This document shows, piece after piece, positions 43,668 to 51,954 of a DNA stretch of 64,000 bases. Made by a program: the position numbers and the translations under genes. Below the pieces are notes generated by a model, which saw only the letters and a program-made list of their open reading frames with translations, searched no databases and had not been told where the DNA came from. Position 1 is the stretch's first letter. The number at the start of each line of letters is the position of its first letter. The DNA is taken from contig JAEWPV010000006.1 in assembly GCA_023460535.1 (NCBI GenBank), positions 62,001 through 126,000 on the forward strand, given 5' to 3'. This DNA comes from Bacillota bacterium. GTDB lineage: Bacteria > Bacillota > Clostridia > Oscillospirales > Ruminococcaceae.

Positions 43668-45599
43668 ATGACAAAAAAACAGACGATAGCGTTTATTCGC
43701 TATGCGCGGCGAGCATTAGCATTGTGCATGGTATGGGCGGTGGTTATTGCGGCAGGGGTAACGGTATACGCCGACCCTGTCAGCGAGAATGTGTCAGCGG
43801 GAAATGTTGTGATTAACGCCGATGGGGAGTACGTCGTTACCGGCTCGACCACGACATACAACCTCACGGTAAACAGTGGCGTTGCGGCGACGATTACGCT
43901 TAACGGGGTTTCCATCGAAGTGACGGACAAGTCGCCTATTGATATCAAAACGGGCGCGACGGTTACGCTGATTCTCGCGGGAACCAACACCCTGACCGCG
44001 GATAATGAATATGCGGCGCTGCATGTGCCCCCGGGCGCGACGCTGATTATCATGGGCAGCGGCAGCCTTGCGGCAAACAGCTCTTATGGCGCAGCTATCG
44101 GTGGCAACGGGGCTGGCTTTTTCGGCGGCACCGCGGAAGCCGCGGGCACAATCACCATAAATTCAGGCACGGTTACAGCGGTTGGAAGTGTATATGGTGC
44201 GGGTATCGGCGGCGGAGGAGGCAGCGACAGTGCCGCCGGCGATGGCGGCACAATCACCATCAACGGCGGCAACGTCACAGCATCGTCAGCCAACGGCGCG
44301 GGCATCGGCGGCGGTAGCACTGGCGAAGACTACGCGGGCGGTGGCGGCGACATAACCATTAATGGAGGTACGGTGACTGCATTTTCTTATTATCGAGGCG
44401 CTGGCATTGGCGGTGGCGGTGCCAGCGACGGTGCGGGCGGCGACGGGGGTAGCATCACAATCACCGGAGGCACGGTAACGGCAAGCGGCAAAGCAAGCTC
44501 AAGTTCCGGCAGCGGTGCAGGCATTGGCGGAGCCCAGGGCGGCGACGGTGGCAATATCACCATCAGTGGCGGCAGGGTGACGGCAAGCGGCGGGATCACC
44601 GGCGCGGGCATCGGCGGTGGTGATGGTGGCGACGGCGGCGTCATCACCATCAGCGGCGGCAGGGTAACAGCCACTGGCGGAGCATATTTTCACCCCACCC
44701 ACGGCACCAGCGGCGGCGCGGGTATCGGCGGCGGCGCGGGCTTTATGACAGCCGGCAAAGGCGCCGGCGGTACGGTGGTCATTACCGGTTCGTCCACAGA
44801 GGTAACGGCTACGGGCGGAGGTGGCGCATACGACGTCGGCTCGGGCGTTGGCGGAAGCACTCCGACTGCAGACGGCGGCACCCTTGAGGTGGACGGCAAC
44901 GCCAAACTGACGCTGGGCGCAAACGGCACGGATGCGTCGATTACCTTGGGCGACTGTGTTATTACCGGTGCGGGGGCGGGTACGCTGAAGGGTACCTATG
45001 AGAGCGGCGTCAAGGTAACGCCAAGTCCCGGCGGCGTCAACGACGCCCGGGACGACAACCAAGACGAAAACCAAGACGACAACCAAGATGCAATCGCCAT
45101 CGTTCCGGTGTATTCACCGGTCGTCGGTGTGGCTGGGCTTAGCTTAGACCTCTCCGGCATTTCTCTGCCCGGGGGCGCGGCGCTGGTATCAAAAACCGTG
45201 GCGGGGCTGCCATCCTCGGCAGCGGGCAGCTATTACACCATCAGCGCAACCCTTGCGGGGGAGAACGGCAGCCTAGGTGGCAGGGCGTACCTGCGTCGGT
45301 ATGAGCTGACCCTCACCGATGAGCAGGGCAAGGCCTATACGGGCAATCTGGGCACCGTGACGGTGCGCATTGCCATCCCCAAAGGGGCGGGCGAACCGTT
45401 GAGTGTGTTCTATTATAATCCCGCCACAGATGCCTTCACCGATATGGGCGCGACCACCCAAAACGGGTACGTTACCTTCACAACCACCCACTTTTCAACC
45501 TTCCTGCTTACAGGGCAGGTGTTAAGCGATAAGCCCAGCATCCCCGAGACGGGGGCGGCTATGTTGCACCTGTTGATGTCTGTGCTGGCGGTGTGGTAA
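43668..45599 (+). CDS. Secreted glycine-rich repeat surface protein with truncated sorting signal
   Basis: The 643-residue protein starts with a signal peptide (basic MTKKQTIAFIRYARR, hydrophobic LCMVWAVVIAAGV, cleavage near VYADP). Residues about 40-130 form an N-terminal beta-rich domain. Residues about 140-400 hold seven or so repeats of the type GAGIGGG...GDGGxITIxGGxVTA, which suggests a repeating beta structure. A DN/QDEN linker and a C-terminal domain follow, then SIPETG (624-629) and a short hydrophobic tail that ends at once. A cell-wall anchor (LPxTG type) normally needs a basic end, which is missing. GACGGAGGAA precedes ATG 43668. The function may be adhesion; no sortase is in the window. 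Confidence 0.8.
   Translation: MTKKQTIAFIRYARRALALCMVWAVVIAAGVTVYADPVSENVSAGNVVINADGEYVVTGSTTTYNLTVNSGVAATITLNGVSIEVTDKSPIDIKTGATVTLILAGTNTLTADNEYAALHVPPGATLIIMGSGSLAANSSYGAAIGGNGAGFFGGTAEAAGTITINSGTVTAVGSVYGAGIGGGGGSDSAAGDGGTITINGGNVTASSANGAGIGGGSTGEDYAGGGGDITINGGTVTAFSYYRGAGIGGGGASDGAGGDGGSITITGGTVTASGKASSSSGSGAGIGGAQGGDGGNITISGGRVTASGGITGAGIGGGDGGDGGVITISGGRVTATGGAYFHPTHGTSGGAGIGGGAGFMTAGKGAGGTVVITGSSTEVTATGGGGAYDVGSGVGGSTPTADGGTLEVDGNAKLTLGANGTDASITLGDCVITGAGAGTLKGTYESGVKVTPSPGGVNDARDDNQDENQDDNQDAIAIVPVYSPVVGVAGLSLDLSGISLPGGAALVSKTVAGLPSSAAGSYYTISATLAGENGSLGGRAYLRRYELTLTDEQGKAYTGNLGTVTVRIAIPKGAGEPLSVFYYNPATDAFTDMGATTQNGYVTFTTTHFSTFLLTGQVLSDKPSIPETGAAMLHLLMSVLAVW
44090..44860 (+). repeat. 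Tandem coding repeat GAGIGGG / ITIxGGxVTA
   Basis: The DNA encodes about seven imperfect copies of a unit of roughly 30-40 codons. Each has GAGIGGG or IGGG, then GGxITIxGGxVTA. Copies near 44190, 44300, 44400, 44510, 44600 and 44710 are easiest to see. The glycine-rich codons give strong GGC/GGT bias, and the opposite strand has long open proline- and alanine-rich frames that are shadows. Confidence 0.8.
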
Positions 45600-45696
45600 C
45601 CCATGCGTTATGCGCAAAAGAAACCGGCATAGAATAAAACGCAAAGCCATTCTGCGGGTACATATAGCAAATTAGCTTAAATCATGTTCGATAAAG

Positions 45697-45743
45697 GGTC
45701 TTCGTAAAAGCTTAAAACTATGGCTTTTACGAAGACCTTTTTT
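45697..45743 (+). terminator. Intrinsic terminator after the surface protein gene
   Basis: GGTCTTCGTAAAAGC pairs perfectly with its complement across an eleven-base loop and is followed by six T. About 100 bases of nothing recognisable lie between the stop codon and the stem. Confidence 0.92.
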
Positions 45744-45838
45744 AGTTACATAAGGCATTATGATAATTGGGTACAACTACCGTACCCATAACGAGGGTAT
45801 AGATAATTTTGCGTTTTTGTTTTCCATGCCCCGCGCTC

Positions 45839-45867
45839 TTGTAATTCGCGAACAAATGTATTATAAT
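45839..45867 (+). promoter_or_regulatory. Sigma-A-type promoter ahead of SRP RNA
   Basis: TTGTAA and TATAAT are separated by 17 bp, about 95 bp upstream of the SRP RNA core. A weaker second set (TTGTAA at 45906-45911, TATAAG at 45927-45932) has a 15-bp spacer. Confidence 0.65.
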
Positions 45868-45960
45868 GATTGATGCCACATTCGAAGACGATTCATCGAC
45901 TTCGGTTGTAAATAGGTTAAGTGTATTATAAGCAAATATTGCGAGTTGTACTATCAGCAT

Positions 45961-46143
45961 CAGGCAGGCAGGGCGTGCGCCCTGACACGCGGGTATGCGG
46001 GTCCTGTGCGACAAAGCGCCGTGAACCATGTCAGGCGGGGAACCGAGCAGCATTAAGCGGATGTCTTTGTGTGCCGCAGATAAACCTGTGTATCCGCTTG
46101 TGAGGGCGCAGGCAAATCCGTTAAGGAACTGCCCGCCTTTTTT
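45961..46143 (+). ncRNA. ffs: Signal recognition particle RNA
   Basis: The Ffh-binding apical domain is clear: ATGTCAGG, CGG-GGAA-CCG stem-loop with a GNRA tetraloop, and AGCAGC on the far side (46027-46050). The 5' GGCAGGCAG at 45963-45971 pairs with CTGCCCGCC at 46129-46137, closing the molecule, and T residues follow. The RNA is therefore about 180 bases. The place just upstream of dnaX is the same as in Bacillus. Exact ends are estimated. Confidence 0.88.
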
Positions 46144-46212
46144 CATATTGTGAATGTTATCCTTTTTGGTAAGCAACCGGCACCGTGTGGGGAAACAGGG
46201 GGTGTGAATGCC

Positions 46213-47775
46213 ATGTATAAGGCGTTGTACAGAACTTGGCGTCCGGAAACCTTCGACGACGTCGTGGGGCAGCAGCATATCACCGTCACGCTCAAAACCG
46301 AGGTTCGGCTTTCGCGCGTCGCACATTCTTATCTGTTTACCGGCTCGCGCGGCACCGGTAAAACCACCTGCGCCAAAATCCTTGCCAAGGCGGTCAACTG
46401 CCTGTCTACCGTAGAAGGTGACCCGTGCGGCAGCTGCGCCATGTGCTTGGGGATTGAGGACGGCACCGTTACCGATGTCGTAGAGATAGACGCCGCCAGC
46501 AACAACGGCGTGGATGATGTGCGTTCCCTGCGCGAGGAGGCGATATTCACCCCCGTAAGCGCAAAGTACCGCGTATATATCATCGACGAGGCGCACATGC
46601 TCTCTACAGCGGCGTTTAATGCCCTGTTAAAGATTATGGAGGAGCCGCCCGAACACGTGCTGTTTATCCTTGCCACCACCGAGGTGCACAAGGTTCCCGC
46701 TACCATCATCTCCCGCTGTCAGCGCTTTGACTTCGGACGCATTGACAGTGCGGCGATTAAAGACCGTCTGTTGCATATTGCGATGCAGGAGAATATATCA
46801 ATTAACGAGGATGCCGCGCAGCTGATTGCTCGCATTTCCGAGGGCGGTATGCGCGACGCCATTTCGCTGCTTGACCAGTGCGCAACACTCGGGCAGGCAA
46901 TCGATATTCCCGCAGTCTCCCGCATTGCGGGGCTTGCCGACAACGCGCGTCTGTATGAGCTATGCGACGCGGTTGCGGATAAAAACAGCGCGCGGGCGCT
47001 AGAGATTATTGACAGCTTAAGCGCAGGGTCGGTGGATTACGCCCGCCTGATGCACGAGCTGATGGCACTGTTTCGCAACATCATGGTTGCCAAGGTAACA
47101 AAACAACCGGAGGAGCTGATTGTTTGCACCCCGGAGGACATGCAGCGCATCCGGGACGCGGCAAGCCGTTACCCGATGGAGCTTATTCTGCACGCGATGT
47201 CAACCCTCAGCGAGACACTTGACACAATCGGCAGAACGCAGTCCAAGCGTCTTGCCACCGAGATGTGCATGGTGAAGCTGACATCCCCCTCGCTCGACAG
47301 CTCGACCGACGCGTTGCTGCGCAGAATATCCGAGCTTGAAAATCGGGCACCGTCTGCGCCTACTCCGGCACCCGCCAAGGGCAGCTCGGCGGGGCAGGAG
47401 ATACAGCCGCCCGTACAGGACGAGCCCTTGCCCCCAATCCCTGAGGTGCTGGAGGTGGAGGAACGTTTTTCGGCGTGGAGCAATGTGCTGGAGCGGCTTT
47501 CCAAGACAAACCCCGCACTGCACGGCACACTGGTCGGCTCCACCGCGTATGTGGTGGGCGATCTGGTACTCATCGACGCGCGGGACACCATGTTCTCGGA
47601 GATGATGCGAAAGAATGAGTACACAAAAATGAGCCTGCGCGAGGCGATTCGCTTGGAAACCGGCAGGATATACCGTCTGGGGCCCGTCAAAAAGAACGTG
47701 GAGATTAAAGAGACGGGCGGGCTGCTTGCAGAGCTTGAGCTAAAAGCAAAGGAAGCCGGCATAGACATCAATTAA
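46213..47775 (+). CDS. dnaX: DNA polymerase III tau/gamma subunit
   Basis: The 520-residue protein has the clamp-loader motor: RPETFDDVVGQQHI, P-loop GSRGTGKTTCAKI, zinc cysteines CGSCAMC, DEAHMLSTAAFNALLKIMEEPP and SRCQRFDF. Residues beyond about 370 are the tau-specific tail. ATG 46213 is chosen because CAGGGGG lies ten bases upstream; GTG 46204 would leave no spacing. It works with the holB product found at 9.9 kb. I see no sign of the programmed frameshift (A-run slip site) known from E. coli. Confidence 0.95.
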   Translation: MYKALYRTWRPETFDDVVGQQHITVTLKTEVRLSRVAHSYLFTGSRGTGKTTCAKILAKAVNCLSTVEGDPCGSCAMCLGIEDGTVTDVVEIDAASNNGVDDVRSLREEAIFTPVSAKYRVYIIDEAHMLSTAAFNALLKIMEEPPEHVLFILATTEVHKVPATIISRCQRFDFGRIDSAAIKDRLLHIAMQENISINEDAAQLIARISEGGMRDAISLLDQCATLGQAIDIPAVSRIAGLADNARLYELCDAVADKNSARALEIIDSLSAGSVDYARLMHELMALFRNIMVAKVTKQPEELIVCTPEDMQRIRDAASRYPMELILHAMSTLSETLDTIGRTQSKRLATEMCMVKLTSPSLDSSTDALLRRISELENRAPSAPTPAPAKGSSAGQEIQPPVQDEPLPPIPEVLEVEERFSAWSNVLERLSKTNPALHGTLVGSTAYVVGDLVLIDARDTMFSEMMRKNEYTKMSLREAIRLETGRIYRLGPVKKNVEIKETGGLLAELELKAKEAGIDIN

Positions 47776-47864
47776 GCTACAACATTTCGCCGCGTGTGCG
47801 GCAGATTATAATATTAACGACCCTGCGCCGAACGGCTCGGGGAAGGGAAGGCGTGGTTAGGGCT

Positions 47865-48224
47865 ATGAAATCAAGATTACCCGCAGGATACGGTGGCGGC
47901 GGCGCACAGAACATGCAGGGCATGGTAAAACAGGCGCAAAAGATGCAGGAAGAGATGGCAAAGGTGACCGAGCAGGTTGAGGAAATGGAATTTACCGCAA
48001 CCGTCGGCGGCGGCGCGGTTGAGATTACCATGACGGGCAAAAAAGAGGTTAAGGCACTCACCATCAAACCGGAGGTCATCGATCCCGAGGATGCCGAGAT
48101 GCTGCAGGACCTTTTGATTGCAGCATATAACGAGGTCATGAACAAGGTAGAAGCCACCAGCAGCGAGATGATGAGCAAAGTAACGGGAGGGTTTAACGTG
48201 CCCGGCATGCCCGGCATGTTTTAA
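47865..48224 (+). CDS. YbaB/EbfC family nucleoid-associated protein
   Basis: The protein has the EbfC pattern MQGMVKQAQKMQEEM, TVGGGAVEITMTGKKEVKAL and IDPEDAEMLQDLLIAAYNE, and forms small DNA-binding dimers. It always lies between dnaX and recR in this group, as here. The start is ATG 47865 or GTG 47853; the ribosome binding site (AAGGGAAGG at 47843-47851) fits neither perfectly. It has the typical glycine- and methionine-rich C-terminus. Confidence 0.92.
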   Translation: MKSRLPAGYGGGGAQNMQGMVKQAQKMQEEMAKVTEQVEEMEFTATVGGGAVEITMTGKKEVKALTIKPEVIDPEDAEMLQDLLIAAYNEVMNKVEATSSEMMSKVTGGFNVPGMPGMF

Positions 48225-48232
48225 GTGACGTC

Positions 48233-48838
48233 ATGGCAAAAAGCATACTTCCGCTGCCGCTGATAAAGCTCATAGAGCAGTTTGAACGGTTGCCCGGAAT
48301 CGGCAGAAAATCCGCGCAAAAGCTTGCGTTTTATGTGCTTAACTCTTCAGCCGAGCAGGCGCAGGCATTTGCCGACGCCATATTGGATGCGCAAAAGAAT
48401 ATACACAACTGCAAGGTGTGCCAAAACCTCACCGACGGCGAGTTGTGCGCGGTGTGTGACGACAACGGGCGCGACAAGTCGACGATATGCGTGGTGGAGG
48501 ACACCCGCTATGTGGTTGCAATCGAGCGTACAAAAGAGTATAATGGCATGTACCATGTGCTGCACGGGCTGATTTCACCCATGGACGGCATCGGTCCGGA
48601 CGATATCTGTATCAAGGAGCTGCTTGTGCGTGTCAGCGGGGGCGGGGTGACGGAGATTATTGTCGCCACCAACGCAAACGTGGAAGGCGAGGCAACGGCG
48701 ATGTATCTTGCGCGTCTGCTCAAGCCCTTGGGGGTTAAGGTATCGCGCCTTGCTTACGGTATTCCCGTGGGTGGCGATCTGGAGTACGCCGACGAAGTCA
48801 CGTTGTATCGAGCCATCGAGGGCAGAAGCGAGCTGTAA
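48233..48838 (+). CDS. recR: Recombination protein RecR
   Basis: The 201-residue protein shows the N-terminal helix-hairpin-helix PGIGRKSAQKLAFYVL, the C4 zinc finger CKVCQNLTDGELCAVC and the Toprim domain with VVEDTRYVVAIERT, then GVKVSRLAYGIPVGGDLEYAD. It acts with RecF and RecO in gap repair. ATG 48233 follows the ebfC stop by eight bases. Confidence 0.95.
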   Translation: MAKSILPLPLIKLIEQFERLPGIGRKSAQKLAFYVLNSSAEQAQAFADAILDAQKNIHNCKVCQNLTDGELCAVCDDNGRDKSTICVVEDTRYVVAIERTKEYNGMYHVLHGLISPMDGIGPDDICIKELLVRVSGGGVTEIIVATNANVEGEATAMYLARLLKPLGVKVSRLAYGIPVGGDLEYADEVTLYRAIEGRSEL

Positions 48839-48880
48839 CAGGTTAACTGCTTATCATACCGAGAAAGGAGGGGCGAATCG

Positions 48881-49351
48881 TTGCCAAAAGATAACACCAA
48901 AACCATCGCACAAAACAAAAAGGCATATCATGACTATTTTGTGGATGAATCGTTTGAAACAGGCATTGAGCTGTGCGGCACCGAGGTTAAGTCCATCCGC
49001 GCCGGCAATGTAAACCTAAAGGACAGCTGGTGCGAGATTAAGGACGGCGAGATCTTTGTGCGCGGCATGCATGTCAGCCCCTACGAATTCGGCAATATCT
49101 TTAACCGCGACCCAATGCGCGTACGAAGGCTGCTGATGCACAGACGCGAGATTATGAAGCTGTATGGGCTGATTAAGCAGCAAAGCTACACGCTGGTACC
49201 GTTGTCACTCTATTTTAAGGGCTCGCGTGTCAAAGTGCAGCTGGGGCTGTGCAGGGGTAAAAAGCTGTACGATAAACGCGAGGACATGGCAAACCGCGCC
49301 GCAAAGCGCGACATCGACCGCGCGATGAAGGACAACGCCAAATCGTCATAA
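48881..49351 (+). CDS. smpB: SsrA-binding protein SmpB
   Basis: The 156-residue protein has YFVDESFETGIELCGTEVKS, RAGNVNLKDSWC and the basic tail KKLYDKREDMANRAAKRDIDR typical of SmpB. It carries tmRNA to stalled ribosomes. Translation starts at TTG 48881 behind GAAAGGAGGGG. Its RNA partner ssrA lies immediately downstream. Confidence 0.95.
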   Translation: MPKDNTKTIAQNKKAYHDYFVDESFETGIELCGTEVKSIRAGNVNLKDSWCEIKDGEIFVRGMHVSPYEFGNIFNRDPMRVRRLLMHRREIMKLYGLIKQQSYTLVPLSLYFKGSRVKVQLGLCRGKKLYDKREDMANRAAKRDIDRAMKDNAKSS

Positions 49352-49429
49352 AAAACGGTTGTTTACCGCGCAATCTGAATGCAAATAAGAATCAGTGAGC
49401 AAACTACAAGGGGGAAACCCCATATACAT

Positions 49430-49779
49430 GGGGGCGTAAAGGTTTCGACGGGGATTTTGAACCACAATAAGCGGGCAGAGTTTGCTGGACACTCTTTAAA
49501 CGCCGGCACTTATAAATTAAACGCTAACAATAATAAATTAGCTTTAGCTGCTTAATGCAGCTCGTCTGGCCAGTCAGTACCACGGGTCTGGTTTAGGCGT
49601 CATTTAGTGGTGAACGTCTTGTGAGAGCTTCTCGGCTCACCTGATGTATTAGGGAATACCAAAAGGCGCAGCCTGCTTTTCGGCGGCGTCCGGAGGGAAT
49701 CTTAAAAGAAAAGCTCCGCCCGAAGAAGTTTGTGGGAATAGGTTTTCGGACGCGAGTTCGACTCTCGCCGCCTCCACCA
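49430..49779 (+). ncRNA. ssrA: Transfer-messenger RNA
   Basis: The 350-base gene begins GGGGGCG, which pairs with CGCCTCC before the encoded ACCA end. The tRNA-like part carries GAGTTCGACTCTCGCC. The reading frame GCT AAC AAT AAT AAA TTA GCT TTA GCT GCT TAA gives the tag ANNNKLALAA, ten residues with the usual LAA end. It acts with SmpB to free stalled ribosomes and mark the product for proteolysis. Confidence 0.97.
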
Positions 49780-49780
49780 A

Positions 49781-49818
49781 AAAAAGGATTCAAGCCTTAA
49801 GGGCTTGAATCCTTTTTT
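49781..49818 (+). terminator. Intrinsic terminator of ssrA
   Basis: AAAAAGGATTCAAGCC pairs with its complement around a five-base loop and is followed by T residues. A diverged copy lies at 50128-50163. Confidence 0.92.
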
Positions 49819-49929
49819 GTCAAATAACGAAATATTTAGAGAAAACATTGCACCTACGTTATTTGTATGCTAAATTAAAGATATAAAGGAATGTGATGGA
49901 AGAGACAAAATGAAAAGGATTGATATAAC

Positions 49930-50154
49930 TTGATAAGCACGTTTACTGACGAAGAAATCCTTCAATACATAACGCAGTTAGTTAACCCAGATTATCTCAC
50001 GGCTGCTACACTGGAACTGGTAAACAACGCTTCGTCCTACAACAGCATAGATATTGCTAGTTGCAATAAACCAATAGTTTGGCGTGATAATGCGAATACT
50101 GCAAGCAAATTTCTTACCCAAAACAGCAAAAGGATTCAACCCATTACGGCTTGA
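49930..50154 (+). CDS. Doubtful 74-codon open frame
   Basis: The frame starts at TTG 49930 and ends within the second terminator-like hairpin. The first 35 residues are compatible with a real protein, but nothing is recognised. GGAAGAGA lies 26-33 bases upstream, too far for the TTG; it better fits an overlapping 7-codon ATG frame at 49911. The stretch between ssrA and the acyltransferase (49819-50237) holds nothing else. It could be the decayed end of an acquired segment. Confidence 0.25.
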   Translation: MISTFTDEEILQYITQLVNPDYLTAATLELVNNASSYNSIDIASCNKPIVWRDNANTASKFLTQNSKRIQPITA

Positions 50155-50163
50155 GTCCTTTTT
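50128..50163 (+). terminator. Second, diverged copy of the ssrA-type terminator
   Basis: AAAAGGATTCAACCC and GGCTTGAGTCCTTTTT form an imperfect stem and are clearly related to the ssrA terminator 347 bp upstream. It may end a transcript of the doubtful small frame. Confidence 0.6.
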
Positions 50164-50237
50164 GTTTGCCTATTCACAAATTAGAGCTTTAGCGAGCTTG
50201 CGGCAAAAATCTTTGCGGATAAGGAGGAGAACTGACT

Positions 50238-51323
50238 GTGAGAAGGTATTACTTGGATAATGTCCGCTGGGCTACCGTGCTGCTGGTTTTGGTCTACCAC
50301 GTATTTTATCTGTTCAACAGCGTAGGCGCGTTGGGTGGTGTCGGTAGCTTTTCGCAGGTGCAGTATCAAGATGCCGTGCTTTACTTCGTTTACCCGTGGC
50401 TCATGGTGCTGTTGTTTCTTATTGCCGGAATCAGTTCCCGCTATGCGCTGGAGAAGCGGAGCCATAAGCAGTTTATCAAAGACAGAACAGTAAAGCTGCT
50501 TGTTCCGTCTACGCTGGGTCTATTTGTGTTTCAGTGGTTGGTAGGCTACTTCAACATCAAAAATGGCGGTGCATGGGATACCATTCCGTCGTTTATCCGC
50601 TACCCCATCATGGTTGTTTCCGGTATCGGTCCGCTGTGGTTTATACAAATGCTGTGGCTGTTCTCCTTGCTGATTGTACTGATTCGGATAATCGATACCA
50701 AGGATAGGCTATACACGCTTTGCGGCAAGAGTAACATTATCGTGCTGCTCCTTCTGGTTATTCCACTTTGGGGGGCAGCACAGGTTCTTAATATGCCGGT
50801 TATCACGGTATACCGCTTTGGCATTTATCTTGTAGCGTTTTTACTCGGGTATTACTTCTTCTCTCATGACAACATACAGGCTAAGGTGCAGCAGATTCAT
50901 CTGCCGATGCTGATTGTCGCGGTTTTAATGGGGATCGGCTATACATGGTACTTTTTCGGACAGAGCTATTCCGATAATAGTGTCCTGAAACACATATTCA
51001 CTTCCATCTATTTATGGGCTGCCGTACTTGCCATTCTCGGTTGCGCAAAACAGTGGTTCGACAAAACCTCTGTGCTAGCAAACTATATGACAAAATCAAG
51101 CTTCGGTATTTACATTGTTCACTATCTTGTTGTGCTTTGTGCCTGTTACTACCTTAAGCAGTATACCGCTTTGCCTACAGTTGTGATTTATGTGATTGCA
51201 GTAGTCGCGGTTCTTGTTATTTCACCGGCGTTGTATGAACTGCTTAGGCGTATCCCGGTTTTGCGGTACCTGATTCTTGGAATCAAGAAAACGAATCAGG
51301 TCATGATCACACAGAACCATTAG
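50238..51323 (+). CDS. Acyltransferase family 3 membrane protein
   Basis: The 361-residue protein has about ten membrane helices and the OafA/acyltransferase-3 pattern: N-terminal YYLDNVRWATVLLVLVYHVFY with the catalytic-type histidine after a DxxR helix, RTVKLLVPSTLG, GPLWFIQMLW and SFGIYIVHYLVV. Such proteins O-acylate cell-surface sugars or lipids using acyl-CoA. Translation starts at GTG 50238 behind AAGGAGG. The acceptor is not known. A hypothetical gene follows after about 60 bp. Confidence 0.87.
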   Translation: MRRYYLDNVRWATVLLVLVYHVFYLFNSVGALGGVGSFSQVQYQDAVLYFVYPWLMVLLFLIAGISSRYALEKRSHKQFIKDRTVKLLVPSTLGLFVFQWLVGYFNIKNGGAWDTIPSFIRYPIMVVSGIGPLWFIQMLWLFSLLIVLIRIIDTKDRLYTLCGKSNIIVLLLLVIPLWGAAQVLNMPVITVYRFGIYLVAFLLGYYFFSHDNIQAKVQQIHLPMLIVAVLMGIGYTWYFFGQSYSDNSVLKHIFTSIYLWAAVLAILGCAKQWFDKTSVLANYMTKSSFGIYIVHYLVVLCACYYLKQYTALPTVVIYVIAVVAVLVISPALYELLRRIPVLRYLILGIKKTNQVMITQNH

Positions 51324-51381
51324 CCGCACGGTATGGCTCTTATGCTTTGCGGATATAATAATCCCGAAGGAGTGTGAGAAC

Positions 51382-51810
51382 ATGAACGGTAATTCAGAAC
51401 TGCTTAACTTTATCTATCAAAACTCCCAGATGGGGGTAGACACCATCGACCAAATTATCGGTATTGTCGAAGACAATGAGTTTCAAAAGCATCTCGAATC
51501 TCAGCTTAACGAATATAAAGAGATTCTGCATGCCGCCAAAGCAAAACTGCATGAAAACGGTTGTGACGAGAAGGGTATCAGTAAGCTTGATAAAATAAAG
51601 ACCTACCTGATGATCAACATGCAGACACTCACCGATAAATCCGCCACCCATATCTCCGAGATGCTGATTGTGGGCAGTAATATGGGCGTGATTAACGCGG
51701 TAAAAAACCTAAAGAAGTACCATCATGCCGATAAGGATATTACCCAGCTCATGGAACGATTGCTTCGTTTTGAGGAGAATAACATTCAGCAGCTCAAACA
51801 ATTTTTATAG
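51382..51810 (+). CDS. Small helical protein of unknown function
   Basis: I do not recognise this 142-residue protein. It is predicted all-helical with heptad-like leucines and charged residues (LESQLNEYKEILHAAKAKLHE, DITQLMERLLRFEENNIQQLKQFL). A four-helix bundle of the ferritin-like or DUF2383 type is possible. It has no signal peptide or membrane helix. CCGAAGGAGTG precedes ATG 51382, and a strong terminator follows, so it is the last gene of the acyltransferase unit or a unit of its own. Confidence 0.7.
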   Translation: MNGNSELLNFIYQNSQMGVDTIDQIIGIVEDNEFQKHLESQLNEYKEILHAAKAKLHENGCDEKGISKLDKIKTYLMINMQTLTDKSATHISEMLIVGSNMGVINAVKNLKKYHHADKDITQLMERLLRFEENNIQQLKQFL

Positions 51811-51820
51811 CGGTTTTTGC

Positions 51821-51852
51821 AAAAAACGCTCTGACGCAACAGGGCGTTTTTT
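51821..51852 (+). terminator. Intrinsic terminator
   Basis: AAAAAACGCTCTG pairs with CAGGGCGTTTTTT, with one G-U pair, around an eight-base loop. Confidence 0.87.
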
Positions 51853-51954
51853 AGTTGCGTGCGGTAAAGGGTAGAATAGGAAAATAAAAACAGAATATAA
51901 ATTAGCATATCCACTGCGTATCAATGGCTGACACTGGCGATATGGGGGGACGGT

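Noticed and set aside
44090..44860. CRISPR-like repeats
   Set aside because: The repeats are imperfect, in frame and coding for glycine-rich protein, with no constant repeat and unique spacers.
44084..45086. Long minus-strand proline- and alanine-rich frames
   Set aside because: They arise from the glycine-rich repeats of the surface protein read on the opposite strand.
45742..46596. 284-codon minus-strand frame
   Set aside because: It covers the SRP RNA and the start of dnaX in antisense and resembles no protein.
46213..47775. Programmed frameshift in dnaX
   Set aside because: No A-run slippery site with a downstream hairpin is visible, so only the full-length product is supported.
49430..50237. 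Integrated element at the tmRNA gene
   Set aside because: There is no integrase and the second terminator copy lacks the tmRNA 3' end, so no attachment-site pair is visible.
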